64,000 nt of DNA, taken from contig CM043958.1 in assembly GCA_014529385.2 (NCBI GenBank), positions 79,665,025 to 79,729,024 of the forward strand. Direction: 5' to 3'. Below are positions 23,532-37,574 of this stretch, in pieces. Position 1 is the stretch's first letter. Every line of letters starts with the position of its first letter. The notes under the pieces are model-generated. The model searched no databases. It saw nothing but the letters and a program-made list of their open reading frames with translations, and had not been told where the DNA came from. The position numbers were made by a program, and so were the translations under genes. Source of the DNA: Adiantum capillus-veneris (taxonomy: Eukaryota > Streptophyta > Polypodiopsida > Polypodiales > Pteridaceae).

Positions 23532-25352
23532 CAAACTTATCAATGCAATTTATCACAAATCCAACCACTCACCTGGCAAAGGATCAATCTCCGCACAACT
23601 TCGTGCTTTGCTACTGAATATACTTGTACACAAGCGTTTAATTTCGGCAATTGAATCAAAGCATTTAACTGCTAGAGGTGATCTTAGTAATGATTGGTAT
23701 AATTGGAGAGTTAATCTCAACCACTACTGTATTTTATACACTGCTGATGTTCTGGATTAGGTACGCTAATCTGGAACTGTGCTTCCCTCGGATGTTGGTC
23801 AATTTACGTGAAAAAGTCTGAATTTAGTCTTTGCTCTGTCAAATGGACAAACAAGGTCCAAATTCACTTCTGAAAGAAGTTCTGGAACCCTTAAGCCAAA
23901 TGGAACCTCACTGTCTAAGCCCAGTAAAATTTTCTCTTCACTAAGCCCCAGTAGACATCTTACGCGTAGGATGTCTCCTGCTCTGTTTTGCCTGGATTTT
24001 TGTACTATGGATTCCCCTTGATATGCTGAGTCCATAGTTGTTTTTAATTTTTGATTTGGACACCTACAAGCTGGTCAATGGATCAGAAATCTGTTCCGAC
24101 AGCCTGCTGCTGGTCTTGATCAATCTATCCAACTCCAATTTGGACCAAAATTGACTAGGAGGCTTGCCTCAGGTTATACAACACCCTACTATGTCCATTG
24201 TTAGTATCTGGCTTCAATTTCTTGCTTTAGACATCCTACGCGTATGATGTCTTTTTGCCCAGAATGGCTTCAAATTCAAAGCACAGTCTCCCCTTGATGT
24301 GCTGATTACTTTGGTATGCTCAAAATTAGGTTTGGAGTGCAAAATCACACAGATGACATCCTACGCGTAGGATGTCTTTTTGGCCTGTTTGACCCCAGAT
24401 TTGACCCACAGCTTCCCCTTGATGTCAGCAACCCAGTAGTATGCTTAGATTTTGGTTTGGATTTCAAAAGTCCCCAATTTTAGCTGTTCTAGCCTTTTTT
24501 CAGTCAAAAGTGCTAAAGTCTGCTTTGAACCCAATTTTCTCACCCAAATGAGATGAAACCTCTCTCAATAACTCAATATATCATGTAGATCATGCTCATG
24601 CAACTATCCTATGGTTTTGGTCTTAAAATAATGCTTTGGCACAATTTGGGTAGGATGTCTGGCAATTTCAGTCTATCTGGCCTTATCTTGTCAAGATATG
24701 GTCAAATTTCCACTTTCCAGGTGAAAATAGGGTGAACCCCACCTTCTGAACACACTGGTCAACTCAAAATCCCAAAATTCCCACCAGATTAGCCTGTAGA
24801 CATCCTACGCGTAGGATGTCTCCTGGCTTAAAATTAAAAATTTTCATGACAGAAATGCTCTTGATGCTCTGCAGCTCTATAAAAAACACTCACAGTAACT
24901 TTTGGACTTCACTTCAGCTTTCAAACACACTTTTGCGTCTTTTTGCGTCTTTTACAGACTTGTGATGAATCTACCAAGCAAGTATACATGCATGAAGTGC
25001 TCTAGATCCTGAATCATGATGTCCTACTTACTCTACTTCTACTCTTCATATGAAATGGTGATAATGGTGCTTTGGTTGCTTTCTGGACTCTCCGGACTCT
25101 CAAGCTCTCCTCTCACCGCTTCTACCACTCCAACTCCTACTCTAGAACTCAACTAATATCTAAAACTATCTCAGTCTACCTAAACCTACCTAAGTCGAAG
25201 GATCTAAGCCAGACACACGCTCCCTAGACTCCCTCTAAGACCTAGAGAGTCCTCCACCCTCTGATCCTATCTAAATGTAAAACGAGACTCTTGGCAAGCC
25301 AAAGAATCCCTATCCTCAAGGACTAGTCTCGGTCACCTACCTAAGGTTTTCG
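23532..25352 (-). promoter_or_regulatory. 5' leader with dispersed palindromes
   Basis: The untranslated leader between PBS and gag carries the element's 24-bp palindrome at 23953-23976, 24229-24252, 24354-24377 and 24798-24821, and a half-site ending at 24660 (GTAGGATGTCT). Centre spacings are 276, 125, about 283 and about 161 bp. No gene is apparent. Confidence 0.85.
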
Positions 25353-25370
25353 TCCCTGGCAGCGGCGCCA
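25353..25370 (-). promoter_or_regulatory. Primer-binding site, tRNA-Asp type
   Basis: On the minus strand, TGGCGCCGCTGCCAGGGA follows the 5' LTR after one T. It is complementary, with two differences, to the 3' end of plant tRNA-Asp(GUC). The plus-strand relative uses almost the same sequence. Confidence 0.85.
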
Positions 25371-25371
25371 A

Positions 25372-26300
25372 TGTTGGACGGATACGGTGCGACGTACGTC
25401 AGCACAGCGAGAACTCACCTAACAAGATTTGTCAGCTAAGGACGAAGCTCGACCCGCAGGCGCGTGGAAGCAAGCATAGGGTGTCATCCTATACTCGACC
25501 GAATCCTAACTAATTCCTACAGAGGTCTCTACCCAATGTCTAAGTCACAGCCTTCAGAACTGCATAAGAGGAAACTTCCTACAACGCTTTCTAGAACCGA
25601 ACACCCATCAAACAATTTCGAAACACCACAGAACTTGAAGGAGAACCTACTAACACCAATAGGTCGCTCTCCCTAAGGTCTATGAACCAAAACCCCAACC
25701 CAAAACACCCGGTGCAAAATCACGTAGGATGTCTGGCCGAAATTTGCAGGTCTTCGTTTTCAAAATCTAAAGTGCCTAATGTGTAGCTCTACTCAATGTG
25801 AACGCATGGATATGTTGCAATGCAAAATCGAACAAAGTATGCTCACCGAATCACCAGATGAAGCTCGTAGATGGAGCTCACAAAACTGGACCGTAAGCGT
25901 GCAATGTAGGTATCGGCGCATAGCTCACGTCGAGGGCAACACGCTGCACTTCTCCGCACTCGATTCTAACCACTGGTGCACACATAGCGTCAAGATGAAA
26001 CTCACACTCTCTCTCATACACAGTACGCTCACTCACAGACTTCCAACTTTTTTAAAATGACAAAGGTTCTTCATTAAGATAAAAAAATGGTATAAATACC
26101 TTACAATTCTCAAACCCTAAAGTTCCAAATTAACCATCTACTCAATCTAAATGTCAAAACTGGGATACAATCTGGAAACTTCTGTAAGCCCCAATATTTA
26201 CAAGATGAAATGTCGAGTTTTCTCAATAAATGAATAATTACAAAAAAAATGATAATCTGTCGAGCCGTCATTTTTCGTAGGGTGTGTCCAGCTTCTAACA
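25372..26300 (-). repeat. 5' LTR of minus-strand Ty3 element
   Basis: 929 bp, TGTTGGACGG to TTCTAACA on the plus strand, paired with 7166-8094. It carries the palindrome half-site ending 25734 and a microsatellite-free promoter region. Confidence 0.95.
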
Positions 26301-26305
26301 AGTAG

Positions 26306-27557
26306 CATCACTAGTATCTTTTTGGCTCATATTCACTGATTGAGGGGATTTTTGGCACACATTTGTAGGGAGACATAACCTTTGGGGCTCATTTGACCTC
26401 CATTTACTCTACTAGCAATACTATACATGCAATTTTTGTTTCTCTTTGTGTAGTTTTTTGATAGTGAAAACTTTGGCAAAACATGCACTTTGTAGTCTAC
26501 TATGGGTTGTCATATATAGCACACATTAGTTTTGTGTAGTTTTTCCTCTATACATACAACTTTTGCATCAGGTACAATTATTAGCTATGATTGATAACAA
26601 TGATGTTTTTTTGCATGCTATTTTCTGAGGAAAAATTGGATGGGGACAACTAAAATTTCATTACAATTCCTTGCAAGTGTTTTGCACCTAAAGTTGTTGA
26701 TTTGTAAGTTTTGCGACAATTAGGAAAGGGAAAATTGGAAGCTAGTAGATCTGGAACACCAAAGAACCAATTGACTTCCTGTTTGGTCCAAAGTGAAAAT
26801 CAAGGTTTGAGCTAGCTAAAATCTAGTGGTTAACATATAGATTATGTGAGATAGATGAGAGAGAGAGAGAGAGAGAGAGTATTTTTCACGAATCCACTTT
26901 AACCCTCCATTCTAAATCTCTATCCTTCTGTCTCTTCCTCACTCTTTCTTGACCAAAATTGGAAAGAGTTGAATTTTGATCTAGGCATTTCTTTAAGATG
27001 TAAAATAAAACTAGCATGCAAATCACAACCAATGTAACCTTAAAGTATTTGGGCTTTTTTTTTTTGTCTAAAATGTTACTTGATGGATGTAGAGGACTAT
27101 ACGTTCCTTTTTTGCACTTGCTTAGACAAGTTGGATGGCTTGTAAGGTTTTGCTCAAGGATTATCTATCCTCATAAGAAACGATTTTTGAATAAATTATG
27201 GTCAACAATCTACTCTCTATGCCATAACCTTAGAACCAATAGTAACATATATAATTGTCTATACAAGGCACATTGTGCAACACTACCATGCTCAATATTC
27301 AATTTTCATTTGTCAGGAAAGTACAATTTTAGGTTTATATCCTTACTCTTCGGTGGTTTGGTTTTCTCTTCCTATGCTTAGGAAAGTTTACATTCACTTT
27401 GGCAAACAGCTAGAATATAGACCCCAAAATAGATCCCTTGTCCGGACAATGGACCCAAACAATAGCTTATAGACACAAAGAGGCAAAAAACAAACTCTCT
27501 AACAAAGGGAACTATTATCACCCACAAGGTAGAAGCAAGATCACCTCATCTTTTCAA
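26306..27557. repeat. Tandem duplication, copy A (right part): decayed copia leader/gag
   Basis: Resumes the unit split by the Ty3 element and matches 30796-32106. About 26480-26670 aligns with the copia derivative at 36940-37110 (ATGATTGATAACAATGATG against ATGGCTGATAACAACAC, and GAGGAAAAATTGGATGGGGA against GAGGAAAGATTGGATGGGGA). This makes it a degenerate copia leader and gag start. A GA tract lies at 26856-26878. Confidence 0.75.
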
Positions 27558-28558
27558 GAATAAGGCCCCCGTGGAAACATCCTCCGGCCCTCTACCGCCT
27601 TACAACCACCTACAACTGCTTTTCCCTTTTGAAACATAAGCATAGCACATTTAATCTTTCAATCTCGCCACAAACACCCTCTCACACTGAAAATTGCCTC
27701 ATCAATAAGGCTATTTCAGGATCAAAAAATGATTCTCTTTGAGAACTATTTGTGAATGAGAGACATCATCTCATTTAAACACTAATGTGTATTTATTCAA
27801 ACCTAAAAGATGATCATTATAGGCACCCTCGTGTGTTTAATTCAATTAAGGTGCAATTCAGTCACCTTGAGCCCATGATTGAGGCTCTAAATCTTATAGT
27901 GGTGTTAATAAGATCACCATTTCATCAAACTTGACGGAGCTAACATGACCTCCTTATGTCCAAGAGCTAATAACTCCTACTACGGGAGCACACTCTTGTG
28001 TTTGCAACACTCGTGGGCTTTTGCCAAAACGTAGAAGAACTTAAGACCTCTAGAAACCTCGTTGCATTTCATCAATGTATATGTCATCATCCAGGTAATA
28101 TTTTAAAGACAAAATCTAACTACTAGACACAATATGTATATTAAAGCTTTCTATTGTTTCTTTGACATGAACCTTGATCTTCTTGTGAGCTTGAGGGGGA
28201 TAAATACTTGGATGTTTCAAGCACACCAAGAAGATATGAAGGATGTCACTACAAGGATTTTGTCTTGAGGATCTTGAAGGCCTGCAAGTTCCGAGAGATA
28301 ATCTCCTAGCCTCTCCATCAACTCCCCCTCCACTATTGGAGCATCAACCAATGAAATTTATCTAACTTTTGTTTTCTAAATCATCAATGCACACACTATA
28401 GTGAAGACACAGACACACACATACCAATGCACTAGGCATGTAATCCACACTTACTCTTAATACGGACACCGCATTAAGGGGGAGTGTAGAAATTAATGCT
28501 TTGTCCACGTGCAGTGTGAACACACCAAGCAACACCATGAAGAGACACAATCATGTGT

Positions 28559-28563
28559 GTATA

Positions 28564-28630
<67 letters not shown>
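28559..28630. repeat. (TA)n then (TG)n composite microsatellite
   Basis: TATATA tract followed by GTGTGT inside R1 copy 3, a place where copy A has only a short TATATATG. Confidence 0.9.
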
Positions 28631-29287
28631 AATTGAATTATGGAAACAATATCGATTGAAATCAACTCGTGTCTTTGTACATGGCTATGGGAAAAATGCA
28701 ACTTATGTAAATGTACTCTCTCATTGGTCTCTTTTTCTAAACCCGTCACCGGTAGGGGTCATGGGGCTGTGCATCTACGCCATCCATCCACTAGAAATTC
28801 CTCTGAAGAATGCAACGCTTCATGCACAATGAAAAAGCTGGGAATGAAAACCACGATACGAGTAATAAGGGTGAGAATCAAGCGCAACAAGGATATCCTC
28901 TTTGCTAGATGTATTCAAAAGTCCATATTCAAATTCATATATAATATTCGGTGAGGCTAAGATTGAGGATTAGAGCTCTCAAGTTCAAAATTAGACAGTT
29001 AAGCAGCCCAAGGCTCCCATACATGCGCCCAGAGTCTCCAAAGCGGACTATTCAATAGATTATGAAGCCCATGATGATGAGAAGGTGATGAAGCTAGTAC
29101 TGAGCAGCCCAACGACATTGAAATGGTCATGACTCTTGCTGGTGTGTCAAGGCCAAATACTAATGTCATAGCTTGTAGAAATATGGCACCTCTAATAATT
29201 GAACATGAAAAGCAAATATTTTCAAGATTTCCATCCCAAGAAGAGTTTTGGATGATTGGATTTATATTGCAATGTGCATTTTTTAAG

Positions 29288-29289
29288 GG

Positions 29290-29374
<85 letters not shown>
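29288..29374. repeat. (GA)n microsatellite
   Basis: Paralogue of 5212-5294 in copy B; uninterrupted GA. Confidence 0.95.
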
Positions 29375-29376
<2 letters not shown>

Positions 29377-29469
29377 ATTTCTGCACATTCGGCAATCAGC
29401 TAGGTTTTTATCATCACTCAGCGCAGCCAACCCTCGAGGCCTAACATCTAGGAAGATGATCTTGGCTTC

Positions 29470-29795
29470 ATAGACAACAATCCTTTGTCCTTGTGGAAGC
29501 ATTTGGATAGTGGATGGTTTTTCTTTGCAACAGTGAGGGAAAAGGTTCTTGGTAAAGCAATTCTTTGCATAGTGACCTAGCTTGTTAGATTCATGATAGC
29601 TCCTACCCTTGGAAGAGACAACAAAGCCCCACTTGTAGAGACTTCCTCTTCATCATTGGATGTAGTCGTGCTTGAGGTTGATACTATAGTTGTTTTCTTC
29701 TTGTTCTTGGAGATCTTGTCCTTGTCTTGCTTGAAACTATTGACGAATTTGAGGAACAGACTCGTGATTAAGGATGGTGAGTAGATGGTCAAAGT
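29470..29795 (-). pseudogene. Retrotransposon gag remnant, copy B
   Basis: Paralogue of the gag remnant at 5400-5720, with the same degenerate knuckle and NDEEEVSTSGALL on the minus strand. Broken by stops. Confidence 0.45.
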
Positions 29796-30239
29796 CCTTA
29801 TTGTCTTGAAGTGCTTTAAGAAGCACTACCACCTTGTCTTCCTCTTCAACAATGCAGAATGTAATAGTAAGACATCATGAATCCCTTGGCCATTTCAAAT
29901 CCATTATATATGCCAAAAAAGAGATCACAATGATTGGGAATGATCATTGTTAGACACAATGTAATGGGGGCTTCATGGGATTCTTATGCAAGAGAGATAA
30001 ATCACATACAAGAGCAGTGGATTGGTGGTTTGTAGAAACCCTTTCAAATGGCATTGGATGACCTTGACATTGTATGGGTGTGGTATCCCATGGGTAGATC
30101 GGACTTGTAATTGTAAAAGTGTGTGTACCACAACGATACATAGTCTATTTTGACTAGATTTGTAGCATTGTCCAAAACCCCCATTTAAAGGGCTATTGCA
30201 TGGGAGTGAACCCAAGGTAGATTGCTCCCAGAGCTAGGA

Positions 30240-30246
30240 TGTGTGT

Positions 30247-30277
<31 letters not shown>

Positions 30278-30289
30278 GGGGGGGGGGGG
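30240..30289. repeat. (TG)n followed by poly-G, copy B
   Basis: Paralogue of 6192-6243 with about 29 G. Confidence 0.9.
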
Positions 30290-31362
30290 TGGTTTCATAG
30301 GGAAACCTGGGGCATTCTAACCCGATCAAAATGGACGAGGTCACCCTACGACACACATCCCACTGCTACCTTGTGTACCACTCGCATGCAATAGCCATCT
30401 AGTGCCGGAGGGGTTTTTGGGAACCATGAATCCTCGACCTTCATGCCTCTTGTGCACCATTGCCTCTTTCCTTGAAACCCAAATCCAAGTATTTTTGAAT
30501 TCATCCGAAGGGTATAGTCATTGTTGCACACTTGAACACATTTTTGAATTCATCTGAAGGTATAGTCATCTCCACACTTGAACAGTCCACACATGGCTAC
30601 AATGTCCATTCCATGCAGATGATCTACAGAGTGGAATACAAAGAGCAAAGAAATTTCTTCTCACAAAGTCTTTAACAAGCCTTTCCCATTTGGGACATTT
30701 CCCACTAAATTTAATATATCTTCCATATATCAGACACCTAATTTGGTAAGACAAATAGTTCCAGCAATCGGTATCAGCAGGTTTTGACATCTAGGGTAGC
30801 ATCACTAGTATCCTTTTGGGTCATATTCACTGATTGAGGGGATTTTTGGCACACATTTGTAGGGAGACATAACCCTTGGGGCTCATTTGACCTCCATTTC
30901 CTCTACTAGCAATATTGTACATGCAATTTTTTTCTCTTTGTGTAGTTCTTTGATAGTGAAAATTTTGGCAAAACATGCACTTTGTAGTCTACTATGGGTT
31001 GTGCTATATAGAACACATTAATTTTGTGCAGTTTTACCTCTACACATACGACTTTTGCATGAGGTAAAATTATTAGCTATGATTGATAATAATGATGTTT
31101 TTTTGCATGCTATTTGCCAAGGAAAAATTGGATGGGGACAACTAAAATTTTATTACAATTCCTTGCAAGTGTTCTGCACCTAAAGTTGTTGATTTGTAAG
31201 TTTTGTGACAATTTAGAAAGGGAAAATTGGAAGTTAGTAGATCTGGAACACCAAAGAACCATTTGAATTCCTTTTTGGTCCAAAGTAAAAATCAAGGTTT
31301 GAGCTAGCTTAATACTAGTGGTTAACATATAGATTATGTGAGATAGATGAGGATGAGAATAT

Positions 31363-31402
<40 letters not shown>
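31363..31402. repeat. (GA)n microsatellite
   Basis: About 20 GA units with one A interruption; the paralogous tract in copy A (26856-26878) is shorter. Confidence 0.9.
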
Positions 31403-31410
<8 letters not shown>

Positions 31411-32106
31411 TTTTCATGAATCCACTTTAACCATCCATTCTAAATCTCTATCCCTCTCTCTCTTCCTCACTCTTTCTTGACCAAAATTGGAAAGAGTTGA
31501 ATTTTGATCATGGCATTTCTTTAAGATGTAAAAATAAAACTAGCATGCAAATTACAACCAATGTAACCAATGTAACCAATGTAACCTTAAAATATTTGGC
31601 CTTTTTGTCTAAAATGTTACTTGATGGATGTAGAGGACTATGTTTACGTTCCTTTTTTGCACTTGCTCAGACAAGTTGGATGGATTGTAAGGTTTTGCTC
31701 AAGGATTATCTATCCTCATAAGAAACGATTTTTGAATAAAACATGGTCAACAATCTACTCTCTATGCTATAGCTTTTTAGAACCAATAGTAACATATATA
31801 ATTGTCTATACAAGACACATTGTGCAACACTACCATGCTCAATATTCAATTTTCATTTGTTAGGAAAGTACAATTTTAGGTTTTTATCCTTACTCTTAGG
31901 TGGTTTGGTTTTCTTTTCCTATGCTTAGGAAAGTTTACATTCACTTTGGCAAACAGCTAGTATGAGACCCCAAAATAGATCCCTTGTCCCCACAATGGAT
32001 AGAAACAATAGCTCATAGACAGAAAGAGGAAAAAAACAAACGCTCTAACAAATTAAGTGAACTATTATCACCCACAAGGTAGAAACAAGATCACCTCATC
32101 TTCTCA

Positions 32107-33860
32107 AGAAACAAAATGATGTACACTTTAAACACAAAAATCATTGAATTTGATTGAAGATGGGTGGTGGTAGGCCTTCAGTTGATAGTGAAACCTTACT
32201 TAGGCATAAATTCACCTTAGTACATATTAGATTTTTGGGAGAACCCAAGCATCATTTCCACACACATATTACTAGCATGTTTATAACCAAGATTATGGAA
32301 AAGATTATTAACATGAGACAACACAAGATTGAGGGCTTGATTCATAAGGCCAACCCCCCTCAAAAGGTTTTTCATTACTCATGCTCTTGGAGCTCTATAC
32401 AACAAAGATAAGCTTTAGTATACATAGGACCATGGAAGCTAAGATCTCCGTGACCCAAGCAACTTAGCCGCTTCCTTGTTCATCATATGTCATTCTCCTC
32501 TTCTTCAAAAGCATCAATAAATAATCAATACAAGTTTATTTAAGAGAAAAAGATCACACTAAATAGGCTTTGGTTATGATCTTTACAAGAAGAAGCTCCA
32601 TAGCATAGTAGTAGATGGAATACTAGAAGAGGTTCTTGAAATTCTTGAAGGTCTCTAATAACCTATCATTATATGACGTCTATAATCTCCAAACTAGATT
32701 TGAATTCTTCTAAAAGTTCATAGATTTTAAAAATAGAGAAATTTTGATTCTTTCATCTTGCAATTCAACCTTGTATGAGTGAGTTATGAACAATTTAGAG
32801 AAGACTACCTTTCTTCCTTCTCAAAAATAGTAACTTTGAATTTTTGAGAGATGGTGGAAGAGCTCAAAGTATGGGACTATGAACATGGAGACTTACCCTC
32901 TTTTGAGAAATGTTTTAAAGAGACAAATGAATGTTTTAGGCCTTCATGCCCATCCACAAGCCGTTCTACCCACTTTGCTTCCCATCATAAACTATATTTT
33001 AATATTTTTGAGCATCATAAAATTCTTTTTTTTTCCAAACTCACAATAGTGAGTGTTTGTTTAAATTACGAAACCAATAAAGTTACACTATAAACCATGC
33101 TCCTACCGAGCCATGGCACCAATGATATAAAAAAGACACAAGGCAACTGTTCAATCGGCTAATGAAGGGTGCCACCCTGAAACCGACGGACACTAAGGGA
33201 ACTTAGGTTAGCTTGAGGTTTCCACCAAGGAGAAACCCCTAAAACACCTCACCCCTTGACCACAACATCATAAAATTCTTATAAATTTTTCATGCATTAT
33301 AAAATGGCATTCATTTTCTAGTACTGAGAGAGAGAGAGAGAGAGAGAACGGCCATGATAAAGTTTTAGATACATCAAAATTGAATTGAAATTTTATGACA
33401 TACCCCTCCCTTGAAATCATAGTCATCCTCAACTATATATGAATTAAGTGGAAGGTAGCGATTTTTTCTTGGAATCCACATTCAAGTGAGAATAATTTCC
33501 TTAAATGATGATATAGTCATCAACTTATTCCTGAAAACATTGGTGTACACAAAGAGCATTTTAATGTACATCGAATGAAAGTAAACATTGCATTAAATCA
33601 TTGAATATATTGTATATCAATATCTTAGTTTACATTTAAGCATTGAGGGAATTTGTAGTCTTGCAATAAAGGACGAGAATCCTTTAGCTTAGGATCCTAC
33701 ATTCATTTTTCACCTTCACTTAGGTAATTCCTAAACTTAATCAATTACCTACATATTACCTTTTGAGCAACCTTTGGAGTGAGCCTTTTTAAAGCTATTT
33801 CTTAACTAACCAAATCTAAAAAAGAGCTCTCTCCAAAAAGAGTTTTTGGAGAAAGCTTTT
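32107..33860. other. No supported gene
   Basis: AT-rich sequence. Short frames only, without domains. A GA tract occurs at about 33324-33348. I see no LTR, TIR or RNA gene. Confidence 0.5.
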
Positions 33861-33866
33861 GGAGCT

Positions 33867-35163
<1,297 letters not shown>

Positions 35164-35287
35164 TTCTCCTATGAAGAGTGCACTGTGTGAACATTGAGAG
35201 AGAGGGAGAAGGGAGAGAGCGATAAGAGAGAACAAAGACAAAGAGGGAAGAGAGAGAAAAGGGGGATATATATATATATATATATAT

Positions 35288-35329
<42 letters not shown>

Positions 35330-35404
35330 AGAGAGAGGTATATAATAAGGGAGAGGGGATAGAGGAAGCGACATAGATAGAGGTAGATAGATAGATAGAT
35401 AGAT

Positions 35405-35487
<83 letters not shown>

Positions 35488-35600
35488 GGTAGGTAGAGAG
35501 AGAGAGAGAGGTAGGCAGGTAGAGAGAGATAAAGAGAAATAGTGAAAGGGAGAGGTAGCATGAGACAAAAGGGGAGAGAGAGAGAGAGAGAGAGAGAGAA
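35164..35600. repeat. GA-rich simple-repeat cluster
   Basis: GA, TA (35266-35288), GATA and GGTA blocks in succession with (GA)n of about 80 bp near 35404-35482. Frames through it give poly-Ser-Leu only. Confidence 0.95.
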
Positions 35601-36240
35601 TATTAAAATCTCGCTCTGAAAGCTCTTTTTAGATTGAGCTTTCTGAGTGAGTGTTTTTTCTACATTTTATCAATTGAGCAATATCTTAAAAAAGCACACT
35701 CCAAATCTCACTCTAAACCTCAAATCAAGATAGCCTGAGATTGTAGGATCTTCTCTTACTCATCAAGCTCTAGAGGATCCTCTTCAGTGGGGTCCACTGG
35801 AGGTGTACCCTTCAATAACTGAAGTAGATTCAAATGGAATGCGTATGGATATGCCAATTCTTAGGAAAATTGAGTCTATAAGTTCTTGTATCATTGAATT
35901 AAAAAAAAAATTCTAGAATAGATCATAGTACCTCTTAGTGAATTAAAAAAAGAACTTTTGATGGTATGTGCATTTGCCTTGTTAGTTCTTGCCCATCGGG
36001 CTTTAGCGAATTTAAGAAATGGTCTTTTGCACTTATTGATATATATATATATATATATATATCAATATTTTGGTGACGCTTATATAACTTCTTTTATCTT
36101 TTGAAAATCTATCTTAATGTCATGTACATTTTTATCAATCACAAATATCTTTGATGTATTTTTAACTTTAGATGGAAACCTGAGGTGGTCTATAGAAGTA
36201 TTCACCATGTTATTGTATGAAAACTCTACCAAAGGTAAGT
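35601..36240. other. No supported gene
   Basis: AT-rich, with a short TA tract at about 36040-36062. The right end grades into the integrase remnant. Confidence 0.4.
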
Positions 36241-36489
36241 ATTTTCCCATTGATTACCTTGGTCCTTCTCACCAACATAGTTTTTGAGAAGATATAGAAT
36301 AGTCAAATCCACGATTTCACTTTGGCCATCCATTTGAGGGAGGTATCATGACGAGAAATTGAGACATGTGTCCATGTTTTGAAACCTCCAAAAGAGACTT
36401 GTCATATGTAGATCTCTATCAGAGACGAGTGAACTTGGAATACCTTGGTACTTAAAAATGTGGAAAGTGTCACCATATACATGTGGTAG

Positions 36490-36693
36490 TGATGTGTGTG
36501 AACACACTAGGACGCCATGGCATTTTTTCCCTTGTTAGGAGGTTTTCCCCCCCGTGCATTGTATATACGCCTATCACTCTAGGGCTATCTATCTTTCCAT
36601 TGCACACTAAGTAACACACTCTCTATTGTGTGCCTTGAGCTTCCTTTGTCTTCTCCAAGTTGTGTGCGTTTTCTTGCAACCCTAATTCCAACA
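36490..36693 (+). repeat. 5' LTR of copia derivative
   Basis: 204 bp, nearly identical to 37575-37778. Confidence 0.9.
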
Positions 36694-36695
36694 AT

Positions 36696-36707
36696 TGGTA
36701 TCAGAGC
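36696..36707 (+). promoter_or_regulatory. Primer-binding site, initiator tRNA-Met
   Basis: TGGTATCAGAGC, two bases after the LTR, the canonical plant copia PBS. Confidence 0.9.
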
Positions 36708-37043
36708 AGGTTGCATCCTCCCGGGCTTAATCGCCAGCAGCTCCAGCACAGCTTGCTCTTTTTCTTTGATTTCAGTGAGCTTTGGCAAGCACTGCAGGTC
36801 GACAAAATTTTTGGGACAGCTCGTAGAGCAGATTTTTGATTCGGGCTCATTTTGGCCTCCGTTTCCACTACAGGCAGTACTGCACATGCTATTTTGTCAT
36901 TTTGTGCAAAATTTTTGTCAGTGCCGTTTTTTGCATAACTGGTGTCTTACAGTCTTCTACCATTTGTGCTATATAGTACGTGTTGTTCCCGCTTTGTTTC
37001 TCCTCTTTTTGGGCAGTTTTCACATCAGGTGGCGCGCATTTAT

Positions 37044-37535
37044 CATGGCTGATAACAACACAAATGTGTTCAAGATGTTTGTTACTGAGGAAAGATTGGA
37101 TGGGGACAATTACCCTATGTGGACTCACATGTTCTTGTGCCAAAGGACGTCTACAATATTGTGCAGGGCATTGATGTACGTCTTGGTTCTGAGGATGCAG
37201 GTGATGTTGAGGATGTTGTAGGTCTTGCTGCAAGAATTGCTGCCATTAGAGTTGTTTTGCCTATGATAGAAAAATCTCTTTGGGATGTAAAGGATGCGCA
37301 GGCTCATGCATTGATTGCATTTCTTGTGAAGCACACCATTGTTCCTCACATTCATTCAGCAAAATCTGCAAAATAAGCTTGGGATATTTTGGCTGGTCTT
37401 TATGCAAGTCGCAATGAGGCTAAAATTGCTTTGCTACGTAAAGAAGAGTTGGAGTCGAAGATTATGCATGAGGAAGATGATATGGACACTTTCCTTGCCA
37501 GTGTCAAGGATATCAATGAGAAACTATTTTTGTAG
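37044..37535 (+). pseudogene. Copia gag (UBN2-type) fragment
   Basis: Starts ATG at 37044 with MADNNTNVFKMFVTEERLDG and DNYPMWTHMF, the N-terminus of copia gag. It shifts frame near 37130 to VPKDVYNIVQGIDV, then SLWDVKDAQAHALIAFLV. After a TAA at 37374 come AWDILAGLYASRNEAK and LRKEELESKIMHEEDDMDTF, all typical of the gag-polypeptide/UBN2 family. Truncated before the zinc knuckle. Confidence 0.75.
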
Positions 37536-37574
37536 GTGAAGTCATTTCAAACAGTTCCCTTGTCAGACTATTCT

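Larger units (their letters stand above)
7166..26300 (-). mobile_element. 19.1-kb Ty3/gypsy LTR retrotransposon (minus strand)
   Basis: Two 929-bp direct repeats, 7166-8094 and 25372-26300, each run TGTTGGA...CTAACA. They are flanked by GGTAG (7161-7165) and AGTAG (26301-26305), a 5-bp TSD with one change. The paralogous region near 30796 reads ATCTAGGGTAGCATCAC without the element, so boundaries are certain. Order on the minus strand: 5' LTR, tRNA-Asp PBS, palindrome-rich leader, gag, protease, RT, RNase H, duplicated integrase zinc domain, integrase, second protease-like domain, palindrome tandem array, coiled-coil accessory ORF, PPT, 3' LTR. About 10 mismatches per 100 bp in the first 100 bases of the LTRs and many stops show it is old and dead. 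No chromodomain seen; the primer site suggests the Athila/Tat side of Ty3/gypsy. Confidence 0.95.
27588..32106. repeat. Tandem duplication, copy B
   Basis: Collinear with copy A from the CTCTACCGCC motif to CAAGATCACCTCATCTT. It lacks the CACTA-like element (empty TTAA at about 28455-28460) and the Ty3 element (empty GGTAG at 30796-30800), so it records the pre-insertion state. It contains a decayed copia PPT/LTR junction (28485), R1 copy 3, gag remains on the minus strand, and a decayed copia gag start at about 31060-31150. Confidence 0.85.

Noticed and set aside
36497-36693. Copia LTR starting at TGTGAACAC
   Set aside because: With that boundary no target duplication exists; starting at TGATG (36490 and 37575) gives GGTAG/GGAAG and equal 204-bp LTRs.
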